Shown: positions 1 to 5,827 of the stretch, one piece after another
How positions within the stretch are numbered: position 1 is the stretch's first letter
How the letters are laid out: the number at the start of each line of letters is the position of its first letter
Origin: an uncultured Sphingomonas sp.
GTDB lineage: Bacteria; Pseudomonadota; Alphaproteobacteria; Sphingomonadales; Sphingomonadaceae
Direction: 5' to 3'
DNA: 12,389 nucleotides
Assembly: GCA_934555855.1 (NCBI GenBank)
Contig: CAKTFL010000018.1
Coordinates: 1-12,389 of the forward strand
The notes under the pieces: generated by a model
What the model saw: the letters and a program-made list of their open reading frames with translations, nothing else
Databases searched by the model: none
Told to the model about the DNA's origin: nothing
Made by a program: the position numbers and the translations under genes

Positions 1-2
1 TG

Positions 3-608
3 CTGAGCGGGTGCGATCGGGGGCGGCCGGCCTCGCTGACCGACGAACAGCGGATCGTTCGGGCCGTGCTGGTGCTGTTGGGCAAGGACAACAGGCCGGT
101 CTGCGTCGACCGCTCGGCCAAGGGCGACAGCCTGCTCACCTACCGCGCGATGCTGCGGGCCCCGCGCGCGTCGCGTGACGGGCTGTTCTGGCACCAGCCC
201 GAGCCGCTGCGTCCCCAGCCTGCCCTGACCGACCGCCAGATCGCGCGCGACGAGCTGCACGGCGACCGGACACGGCTCCGGGAGCCCGGCTCGCCTCTGC
301 CCAAGCTGCCCATGCCGGATCAGCTGCTGAACAACGAGGCGGCGCAGCGCCTGTCCATGCTGCTCGATGCACAAAGCGCCGTTGCGATCGGGAGCGACTG
401 GGCGCCGGCCGGCGTCAGCGCCCGCTGGTGGCCCTTCAACCGGATACGCGCGGACTGCCAACCCAATTACATCCTGATGGCGCCTGTCCAGGACGGCAAT
501 GTCGGCTTCATCGGCGTCACCGCGGACCATTGGGGAACCATCTACGCCGTGCGTCGCAAGGGAGCGGACTGGTCCGTGGTCGGGCGCTGGAGTGACTGGC
601 TTTACTAG
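3..608 (+). CDS. Putative lipoprotein of unknown function, 5' end cut by the window
   Basis: The frame is open from the window edge to the TAG stop at 606-608, so the true start lies upstream. The first visible residues are Leu-Ser-Gly-Cys (3-14), a good lipobox, so the window probably opens at the end of a lipoprotein signal peptide and the mature protein would begin at the Cys encoded at 12-14. About 200 residues are visible. They contain two more cysteines (VCVD near the start and RADCQPN near the middle) and a C-terminal segment rich in aromatic residues (HWGTIYAVRRKGADWSVVG) that looks like beta strands. I recognise no family and no catalytic motif. It lies 100 bp upstream of the PilZ gene on the same strand; a shared transcript is possible but not shown. 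An internal GTG at 66 also opens a frame, but the upstream codons and lipobox argue against that start. Confidence 0.7.
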   Translation: MSGCDRGRPASLTDEQRIVRAVLVLLGKDNRPVCVDRSAKGDSLLTYRAMLRAPRASRDGLFWHQPEPLRPQPALTDRQIARDELHGDRTRLREPGSPLPKLPMPDQLLNNEAAQRLSMLLDAQSAVAIGSDWAPAGVSARWWPFNRIRADCQPNYILMAPVQDGNVGFIGVTADHWGTIYAVRRKGADWSVVGRWSDWLY

Positions 609-685
609 CGGCGCGGAGCGCGGTCGTGCAGATGACGGGGGGAAACGCGCTTAACGGTTTGTTCGTGCAGCCGCGCTAACCAGGG

Positions 686-701
686 CTCCACCTGCTGGAG
701 T
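686..701 (+). promoter_or_regulatory. Small hairpin covering the ribosome binding site of the PilZ gene
   Basis: CTCCA (686-690) is complementary to TGGAG (696-700) around a 5-nt loop, with a possible extra G-T pair at 685/701. The 3' arm contains the GGAG (697-700) that is the only good Shine-Dalgarno site for the GTG start at 709, with 8-nt spacing. If it forms in RNA, it would reduce initiation. Five pairs is short, so this may be chance. Confidence 0.3.
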
Positions 702-708
702 TCCGTCT

Positions 709-1209
709 GTGCGACTTGCCGCCAAGCTTACGCTTCCTGTGTCGGAAGATCAGCTCTCCCCCGACGAGCGGACGGGTGATCGCACCCGGTTGAGGCTGGA
801 CGGGGCAGTCAGCCTGCCGTCCGCCGATGCTCATGAGATCACCCTGGACGACCTGTCCGCGAACGGCTTCGCGGCAAGTTGCCCGGTTGCGCTGCGGCCT
901 GGAAAGGTGGTGGAGATCCGCTTTGGCGAGACGGTGCGCCGGGCCGAGATCGTGCGCCAAAGCAACGGTGCGATTGCCGGCCGCTTCACCACTCCTCTCA
1001 GCCCGGCGGAACTGCGCGGCGCGATCGCCGGCAGCCCCGTCGTCTGGGGACAGTTCGCCCCCGCGGCTTCCTTTACCCGGTCCGACGACGTGGACGACGG
1101 CGCCATGGACGGATCATTGGCGATCCGGCGGTGGCCGGGCTCCGTCCGACTGGGCATCATCGGCGGCGGTTCGCTGCTCCTTTGGACGCTGATCTACGCC
1201 GTCCTGTAA
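709..1209 (+). CDS. PilZ domain protein with a C-terminal membrane anchor
   Basis: A 166-aa protein. It shows the two PilZ signatures that bind cyclic di-GMP: an Arg-rich RxxxR stretch (R21/R25/R29, in DRTRLRLDG) followed by D48-L-S-A-N-G53, matching D/NxSxxG. The region after it (about 60-105) alternates hydrophobic and charged residues, as expected for the PilZ barrel. The end (about 145-166, SVRLGIIGGGSLLLWTLIYAVL region) is a single hydrophobic helix, which suggests a tail-anchored inner-membrane protein with the PilZ domain in the cytoplasm. The start is GTG, supported by GGAG 8 nt upstream. PilZ receptors commonly control exopolysaccharide synthesis, motility or secretion; placement beside export genes suggests a role in polymer production, which is inference. 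The domain call is firm; the regulated target is unknown. Confidence 0.85.
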   Translation: MRLAAKLTLPVSEDQLSPDERTGDRTRLRLDGAVSLPSADAHEITLDDLSANGFAASCPVALRPGKVVEIRFGETVRRAEIVRQSNGAIAGRFTTPLSPAELRGAIAGSPVVWGQFAPAASFTRSDDVDDGAMDGSLAIRRWPGSVRLGIIGGGSLLLWTLIYAVL

Positions 1210-1291
1210 CCAGATGCCGAACGGTGTGCTTGCGGCGACGGGCTTGCGCCGTCACTGATGGGTCCATGGCTCCCATGCTTCTGGATCGTTG

Positions 1292-2086
1292 GTGAAACGG
1301 ATCCTCGGCAGCTTGCGGCGTCTGCTCGGATTGCGCGCCGACGCGCCGCTTGTGCGGACGCTGGACGCACCCCCCGCCGTTCCGGAGGGCGAGCGCATCT
1401 ATGTCGTGGGCGACATACACGGGCGGGCGGATCTTCTTCGACGCCTCCTGAACGCGATCGGCCGGGACAGCGCGACGCGTCCCCCCGCGCGAGGCCGGAT
1501 GATCGTGCTGGGCGACTTCATCGATCGGGGCGGTGAGTCCGCTGCCGCCGCGCGCCTGCTGATGCGGATGGACCTGCAATTGAACGCCGTCACTGTCCTG
1601 AAGGGCAATCACGAAGCGACGCTGCTCGACGTCCTGAACGGGGATTTCGAGGCGCTGGATTTCTGGCTGGCGCATGGCGGCCGGGCGTCGCTGGCCAGCT
1701 GGAATGTACCGGAGGAACTGACGGAACCCTGCCGCGAGCGCGAGCTGGTCGCGGTTCTTCGCGACCGCATCGGAGCGGAGATGATCGGCTGGCTCGCCGG
1801 CCTTCCAACCCATGTGATCCGGGGGGACTATCTGTTCGTTCATGCCGGCATCAGGCCCGGCATTCCCGTGGGCCGGCAGAAACCGCACGACCTGCTGTGG
1901 ATTCGCGAGCCCTTCCTTCAGCATGATGGCCAGCACGAGTTCGTCGTGGTGCATGGCCATACGATCGTGGAGGACGGACCACGCCATTACGGCAATCGCA
2001 TCGCGGTGGACACCGGCGCATATCTTACCGGTCAGCTGGGCGCCCTCGGCCTTCAGGGCTATGATCACTGGACCGTTCGCAGCTGA
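1292..2086 (+). CDS. PPP-family metallophosphoesterase (serine/threonine phosphatase type)
   Basis: A protein of about 264 aa with the full set of PPP metal-binding and catalytic motifs in order: GDIHG (40-44), GDFIDRG (74-80), GNHE (105-108), HAG (184-186) and HGHT (221-224), plus LLWIR between the last two. These residues hold two metal ions and activate water for phosphomonoester hydrolysis. Bacterial relatives act as Ser/Thr/Tyr protein phosphatases or on small molecules, including diadenosine tetraphosphate, so the substrate is open. No signal peptide is seen, so it is probably cytoplasmic. TTG (1289) and GTG (1292) are adjacent possible starts; GTG is preferred because the weak GGA at 1283-1285 has better spacing to it. 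The gene follows the PilZ gene by about 82 bp on the same strand, so the two may be co-transcribed. A link to polysaccharide control is plausible but unproven. Confidence 0.88.
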   Translation: MKRILGSLRRLLGLRADAPLVRTLDAPPAVPEGERIYVVGDIHGRADLLRRLLNAIGRDSATRPPARGRMIVLGDFIDRGGESAAAARLLMRMDLQLNAVTVLKGNHEATLLDVLNGDFEALDFWLAHGGRASLASWNVPEELTEPCRERELVAVLRDRIGAEMIGWLAGLPTHVIRGDYLFVHAGIRPGIPVGRQKPHDLLWIREPFLQHDGQHEFVVVHGHTIVEDGPRHYGNRIAVDTGAYLTGQLGALGLQGYDHWTVRS

Positions 2087-2130
2087 CCTAGGCGCGGCGC
2101 GGTTAACGGGACGCTTACCATTCTTGATTA

Positions 2131-2160
2131 GGCAGATCTTCATCTGCCGGCGTCCGCCGG
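2131..2160 (+). promoter_or_regulatory. Two consecutive hairpins in the leader of the tolC-like gene
   Basis: GGCAGAT (2131-2137) and ATCTGCC (2142-2148) form a perfect 7-bp stem with a CTTC loop. An overlapping second inverted repeat, CCGGCG (2147-2152) with CGCCGG (2155-2160), sits immediately after. The structures share two bases, so full forms would compete. They lie about 45 nt after the phosphatase stop and end 22 nt before the TTG start of the next gene. No T-run follows, so a typical intrinsic terminator is unlikely; an mRNA leader structure or partial terminator is possible. Confidence 0.4.
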
Positions 2161-2182
2161 GCGGAAAATCGGGAATGGTCTC

Positions 2183-3631
2183 TTGCGTAAGATCCTGCTG
2201 CTCGGCCTGCTATCCACCACTGTCGCCGCGCCCGGCGGAGCGACCACCCTTCGCGAGGCGCTGACGCAAGCCTATCAGACCAGCCCCGCGATCAGCAACG
2301 CGCGGGCGCGGCTTCGCTCGTCCGACGAGGACGCGCCGATCGCGCGCGCGCAGGGCCTGCCGTCGATCAGCGCGCTGGGCAACTACACGGAAAATGTACG
2401 CCGCTCGACCAACGATCAGACTCTTCCCGATCGGCTGGTCAACGCGACCCTGCGCGGGACGGTCCCGATCTATGCCGGCGGCTCCATCCGCAATTCGATC
2501 CGGGCAGCCGACGCCCGCGTCGTTGTCGGGCGGCAGAGCCTGCGGTCCACGGAGAACCAGGTGTTCGTCGACACGGTTACCGCGTACATGGACGTGATCC
2601 GCGACAGCGCCACCGTCGACCTGTACCGCAGCAACCTGAAGCTGCTGTCCACGACCGTCGATTATGCCCGTTCCGGTTTCAAAGCCGGCGACCTGACCCG
2701 CACCGACATCGCCCAGGCAAGTGCCCGGCGCGAGATCGCCCGAGGACAGCTCGCCTCGGCGCTTGCCCAGCTCGACGCCAGCCGCGAAGTGTATCTGCAG
2801 GTTGTAGGACAGGCAGACGACGATCTGCAGGCGCCCGGAGCCCTGCCCCCGATCCCCGCCACCGCCGACCAGGCGGTTTCCATCGCCTTTGACCGGAACC
2901 CGGACCTTGCCGCCACGCTGGCCGCGCGTCAGGCGACCCGGTACGGCGTGCGCGTGGCGTCGGCCACCGTCGCGCCGCGTATCTCGGTCACGGCCGAAGC
3001 TGGCTACAGCAACTATTTCGACACGCTCGGGGGCAGCTTCACACCCCTTTACCGGCAAACCGATCGCACCGCGTCAGTCGGCGTGCAGGCGGTCATCCCG
3101 CTGTTTCAGGGCGGCCAGCCCGCGGCACGGGTGCGTAAAGCGCAGGCAGACGACAGCGCAGCCCTTGAGCAGATAACGCTGGCGGAGCGTGCGATCGTCG
3201 CTCAGACCAGGGCAAGCTATTGGCGATATGGAGGAGCCAACCGGGTCGTGGCCGCGAGCCGCCAGGCGATCCAGGCCAATGAACAGGCGCTCGCCGGGGT
3301 CAGGGCCGAAAGTCGCGTCGGCTCCCGCACGGTGATCGAGGTGCTCAATGCCCAGCAGGAGCTGTTGAACGCCCGCGTCCAACTCGCCGCCGCCGAACGC
3401 GACGCCTATGTCGCCGCGTATCAGCTTCTCGCCTCGATGGGCACGCTCGATCCGGGTGCCGTCACGGCGCCGGGAACGGAAGTCTACGATCCCACGGTGA
3501 ACGGAAAGCGGGTGAGGCGCATCTACATCGATTTCGACCGGGACCCCACTCCGCGCCCGGTCGCGCCCACCACGCGGAACGTACCGATGAACAGCCGGCT
3601 TCTGGCGGAGCCGGCCACCCCCGACAACTAG
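2183..3631 (+). CDS. tolC: TolC-family outer-membrane efflux/secretion channel
   Basis: A 482-aa protein, the usual length for TolC. The N-terminus (MRKILLLGLL, up to about A20) is a Sec signal peptide. The mature start, TTLREALTQAY followed by an NARARLRSSDEDAPIARAQGLPS-type stretch, is characteristic of the family. Two long helical repeats (about 22-215 and 225-430) correspond to the two outer-membrane efflux protein domains, with conserved features such as GDLTRTDIAQA and VGSRTVIEVLNAQQELLNA. A Pro-rich polar tail follows (about 430-482). TolC trimers form the outer-membrane duct of type I secretion and drug efflux machines. With two RTX proteins encoded nearby, a role in type I secretion is likely (inference); the ABC transporter and membrane-fusion partners are not in this window. 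The start is TTG with GGAA 7 nt upstream; no better in-frame start was seen. It is followed by a convergent gene. Confidence 0.9.
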   Translation: MRKILLLGLLSTTVAAPGGATTLREALTQAYQTSPAISNARARLRSSDEDAPIARAQGLPSISALGNYTENVRRSTNDQTLPDRLVNATLRGTVPIYAGGSIRNSIRAADARVVVGRQSLRSTENQVFVDTVTAYMDVIRDSATVDLYRSNLKLLSTTVDYARSGFKAGDLTRTDIAQASARREIARGQLASALAQLDASREVYLQVVGQADDDLQAPGALPPIPATADQAVSIAFDRNPDLAATLAARQATRYGVRVASATVAPRISVTAEAGYSNYFDTLGGSFTPLYRQTDRTASVGVQAVIPLFQGGQPAARVRKAQADDSAALEQITLAERAIVAQTRASYWRYGGANRVVAASRQAIQANEQALAGVRAESRVGSRTVIEVLNAQQELLNARVQLAAAERDAYVAAYQLLASMGTLDPGAVTAPGTEVYDPTVNGKRVRRIYIDFDRDPTPRPVAPTTRNVPMNSRLLAEPATPDN

Positions 3632-3672
3632 GTCTTCGATCCACTCACGCGGTTGCGGCAGGATAGCCACCA

Positions 3673-3711
3673 GGCGGGGAGGCCTGCGCGCGACGGCGCG
3701 GGGCTCCCGCC
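3673..3711. terminator. GC-rich imperfect hairpin between convergent genes, possible bidirectional terminator
   Basis: GGCGGG (3673-3678) pairs with CCCGCC (3706-3711); the stem continues inward with two single-base bulges (A3680-G3681 with C3704-T3705, C3683-C3684 with G3702-G3703). The loop is GC-rich and can pair further. It sits between the tolC stop at 3631 and the convergent stop at 3719. There is no clear T-run on either strand, so termination is inferred mainly from position. Confidence 0.35.
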
Positions 3712-3718
3712 CGATGTG

Positions 3719-4327
3719 TCAGAAATAACGCTCACCGATTCGGATCGTGTCGCCGGGCCGGACGGAAACGGGCGTGCTGTCCCGCAGGTTCAGCTGATGC
3801 TCGGCCGTGTCGAGCGTCCCCTTGACGAACACGCGCCTGGTGTTGGCACGATAGGTGTACCCTCCCGCCGTGGCGACCGCCTGCTGCACGGTCAGGCCGA
3901 TCACGTACGGATACTCGCCCGGCTTGGCCACTTCGCCCAGAATGTAGAACGGGCGATAGTTCAGCACCTCGACGCTGACCCGGGGGTCCTTGATGTACCC
4001 CGCCGCCAGTCGGTCGCGGATGGTGTCGCGCACCTGTTCAAGCGTCTTGCCTGCCGCCGTGACGCTGCCGATCAGCGGATAGCTGATGTCTCCGGCGCCC
4101 GTGACGGAATATTCGCCGGTCAGCCGATCCTCGTTGAAGACGGTGATACGCAGCTTGTCGCCGGATCCCAACGCATAGCCTGCCGCCGCCGCCTGCTGCG
4201 GTGCCGGCGCGGCCTGCGCGGCGGCGTCCTGGACCGGGCCCGCTGCACAGCCGCTGCTCATCAGCACGATCGCCGCCAGCACGCCCATCCGACGCAGTCC
4301 CATTTGCAACGCCCGCGCCTTGCCCAT
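3719..4327 (-). CDS. Polysaccharide export lipoprotein, Wza/GelD type (Poly_export plus SLBB)
   Basis: A 202-aa protein. The N-terminus has a hydrophobic signal segment (about 14-25) ending in S-S-G-C27, a probable lipobox, though Ser at -3 is less typical than Leu. After an Ala/Pro/Gln-rich linker, residues about 51-120 (YALGSGDKLRITVFNE onward, with GDISYPLIG) match the Poly_export domain. Residues about 128-175 (FYILGEVAKPGEYPY, then TVQQAVATAGGYTYRA) match an SLBB domain. The length is that of the short sphingomonad/GelD type rather than full-length E. coli Wza, so it lacks the long C-terminal part. Such proteins form the periplasmic or outer-membrane conduit for capsule or exopolysaccharide. 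The ATG has an AAGG-type site (CTTT complement, 4334-4337) just upstream. It stands alone on this strand, divergent from the RTX gene and convergent with tolC. No Wzc/ExoP-type partner is visible here. Confidence 0.9.
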   Translation of the reverse strand: MGKARALQMGLRRMGVLAAIVLMSSGCAAGPVQDAAAQAAPAPQQAAAAGYALGSGDKLRITVFNEDRLTGEYSVTGAGDISYPLIGSVTAAGKTLEQVRDTIRDRLAAGYIKDPRVSVEVLNYRPFYILGEVAKPGEYPYVIGLTVQQAVATAGGYTYRANTRRVFVKGTLDTAEHQLNLRDSTPVSVRPGDTIRIGERYF

Positions 4328-4357
4328 CAGCCGCCTTTCACCTGATACAGGCTCTCG

Positions 4358-4385
4358 TCTCTAGCTTCTTTGATGCCCTGTTCAA
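4358..4385 (-). promoter_or_regulatory. Possible promoter of the polysaccharide export gene
   Basis: Read on the minus strand, TTGAAC (4385-4380) is separated by 16 nt from TAGAGA (4363-4358), about 30 nt upstream of the ATG at 4327. The -35 matches 4 of 6 consensus positions and the -10 matches only 3, so support is weak and mainly positional. Confidence 0.25.
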
Positions 4386-4444
4386 GAGTGTGGCTTGGCC
4401 GGTTCGGGCGCACAGGCCCGCCTGTCCGGCTCCAGAGTCTCACT

Positions 4445-4472
4445 TTGACACTTTGTTAACCACCAATACCCG
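4445..4472 (+). promoter_or_regulatory. Possible promoter of the 393-aa RTX gene
   Basis: A perfect TTGACA lies at 4445-4450. Sixteen bases later is TACCCG (4467-4472), a poor -10, though alphaproteobacterial -10 sites are often weak. The TTGACA lies in a short direct repeat (CACTTTG at 4441-4447 and 4449-4455). It would give a leader of roughly 55-60 nt before the ATG at 4536. Confidence 0.3.
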
Positions 4473-4500
4473 GTGCCCCGTTCGGTCAAGTTGGGTCATA

Positions 4501-4518
4501 GGTTACTCAAGAGTTACC
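4501..4518. repeat. 18-bp imperfect palindrome in the RTX gene leader, possible operator
   Basis: GGTTACTCAAGAGTTACC is an inverted repeat with one mismatched pair (T4504/T4515) around a central AA. It lies 17 bp upstream of the ATG at 4536, downstream of the proposed promoter and just before the GGGGA ribosome binding site (4524-4528). The place and symmetry suit a repressor site or a small RNA stem; no regulator is identified. Confidence 0.35.
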
Positions 4519-4535
4519 GAAACGGGGATTTCTAC

Positions 4536-5717
4536 ATGGCGGGTCTTTCTTCGCTCCTTGGCTTCTTCACCAATCTGCTTCAGCCGACGACGGTCACGGG
4601 CACCAGCGCGGCCGATCTGCTCCGGGGTACGTTTGGCAGCAACACGATCTATGGCCTGAGCGGCAACGACAAGCTGGTCGGCGGCTTCGGCAGTGACTGG
4701 CTATATGGCGGCTCCGGCTCCGACAAGATCTATGGCGGATTTGGCAAGGACTGGATCTACGGCGATGGTCCGCCTGAGCTTACCCGTGTCGGCGTCAACT
4801 TCAACCAGAGCGCCAGCTTCGCGACGCTTTCGGCGGACAAGCAGACGCTGACGGCCGACGGGCTTGTCGTCGAGGGGATCAATGGCAACCTGGCCAACTA
4901 TGCCGGCCTCAGCATCCAGGCACCGCTCGATTACCCGACCAGCGGTGAGTGGACGCAGGAGATCGACGCCTACAACAGCAACAACGTCAATGCGCCGGAA
5001 GGTGTGCGACTGAAATTCGAGGTGGCGCAGAGCGAGGTCGTGATCGACCTGGCCAAGTTCCACATCGAGACGATCTTCACCACCCCCGAGCCGGAAAAGG
5101 CCACCGTCAAGGTGTTCCTGACCGACGGCACCAGCCAGACGCTCACCATCGCCGCAACCGCCACCGGCGGCAACGGTGACTACAAGCTCCAGCTCAAGTC
5201 CGCCGATTTCGGCGGCAAGGCGATCGCAGCTGTCGAGTTGACCCCCGACATGTCGCCCCCCTCCAACGTGCCGGCTTCGCAGGCACAGAGCTGGGTCGCC
5301 ACGCACTCCTTCTCCGAATTCACGGTTGCAGGCGTCAGCTACGTGACCGACCTGAACAACGGTACAGCCAGCAACGACAAGCTGTTCGGCGGGTTCGGCA
5401 ACGACAAGATCTATGGCGGCCGTGGCAACGACACCCTGTCGGGCGGTTTCGGCGACGACCTGCTCGTCGGCGGATCCGGCAACAACGTGCTGTGCGGCGG
5501 CCAGGGGAAGGACAGTTTCGGCTTCGGTTTCGACGCCACGGGCAAGGATGTCGTGAAGGACTTCCAGCTCTGCGTCGACAAGCTGAAGTTCTATGACGGT
5601 GTCACGGTGACGGGCGTCGCCAGCGGCGGCGGCGACACGATCCTGAAGCTGTCGACCGGCGGCACGGTGACGCTGCTCGGGATCAGCAAGGTTTCCGACT
5701 GGCACACCCTGCTCTGA
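4536..5717 (+). CDS. RTX-type Ca-binding protein with an unknown central domain, probable type I secretion substrate
   Basis: A 393-aa acidic, Gly/Asp/Asn-rich protein without a Sec signal peptide. Layout: a short hydrophobic N-terminus (1-17); a first nonapeptide block (about 22-78, GLSGNDKLVGGFGSDWLYGG type); a central domain (about 80-275) with beta-rich, Thr/Ala/Val-rich sequence that I do not recognise; a second nonapeptide block (about 276-330, GGFGNDKIYGGRGNDTLSGG type); and a tail (about 331-393) like the C-terminal secretion region of RTX proteins. GGxGxDxUx repeats bind Ca2+ and fold outside the cell. The ATG at 4536 is chosen because GGGGA lies 7 nt upstream; an in-frame GTG at 4473 would add 21 basic residues and has no good site. 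There are exactly two cysteines, C320 and C346. Export through the nearby TolC protein is inferred. No catalytic motif was seen; an adhesin or matrix role is a guess. Confidence 0.82.
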   Translation: MAGLSSLLGFFTNLLQPTTVTGTSAADLLRGTFGSNTIYGLSGNDKLVGGFGSDWLYGGSGSDKIYGGFGKDWIYGDGPPELTRVGVNFNQSASFATLSADKQTLTADGLVVEGINGNLANYAGLSIQAPLDYPTSGEWTQEIDAYNSNNVNAPEGVRLKFEVAQSEVVIDLAKFHIETIFTTPEPEKATVKVFLTDGTSQTLTIAATATGGNGDYKLQLKSADFGGKAIAAVELTPDMSPPSNVPASQAQSWVATHSFSEFTVAGVSYVTDLNNGTASNDKLFGGFGNDKIYGGRGNDTLSGGFGDDLLVGGSGNNVLCGGQGKDSFGFGFDATGKDVVKDFQLCVDKLKFYDGVTVTGVASGGGDTILKLSTGGTVTLLGISKVSDWHTLL

Positions 5718-5728
5718 GCGTCTGCTTG

Positions 5729-5750
5729 GAAACGCGCCCTGGCGCGTTTC
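5729..5750. terminator. Perfect hairpin just after the RTX gene stop
   Basis: GAAACGCGCC (5729-5738) and GGCGCGTTTC (5741-5750) are perfectly complementary around CT. It begins 11 bp after the stop at 5717. The 3' arm ends in GTTTC rather than a long T-run, so alone it would be a modest terminator; it is the first of two hairpins in this gap. Confidence 0.5.
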
Positions 5751-5775
5751 GCGGCACCAGTCCGCTCTGAAAAGA

Positions 5776-5807
5776 AAAGGGCTCCGGGGTCGACCCCGGA
5801 GCCCTTT
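5776..5807. terminator. Strong bidirectional intrinsic terminator between two convergent RTX genes
   Basis: A perfect 32-bp palindrome with 16-nt arms meeting at 5791/5792; the arm reads AAAGGGCTCCGGGGTC. It lies between the + RTX gene (stop 5717) and the - GH16 gene (stop 5828). On the minus strand the stem is followed by a T-rich run (complement of 5770-5778, TTTTCTTT type), a classic intrinsic terminator. On the plus strand it ends in CCCTTTAAG, weaker but usable. Confidence 0.85.
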
Positions 5808-5827
5808 AAGGTCGGCGTTGCGCCGCG

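Noticed and set aside
1258..1276. Inverted repeat ATGGG...CCCAT between the PilZ and phosphatase genes
   Set aside because: Only five outer pairs plus an accidental NcoI-type palindrome, no T-run; too weak to call a terminator or operator.
1157..2143. 328-codon open frame on the minus strand across the phosphatase gene
   Set aside because: The plus strand has all five PPP motifs; the reverse product has no family resemblance.
3653..4345. 230-codon open frame on the plus strand over the polysaccharide export gene
   Set aside because: The minus strand encodes a lipoprotein signal, Poly_export and SLBB domains; this frame is its shadow.
4473..4535. Upstream GTG start for the 393-aa RTX protein
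   Set aside because: It overlaps the proposed promoter and lacks a ribosome site, while ATG 4536 has GGGGA at 7 nt.
4701..5705. 334-codon open frame on the minus strand inside the 393-aa RTX gene
   Set aside because: It mirrors the RTX gene, is Val/Ala/Asp-rich without domain features, and depends on the codon bias of the real gene.
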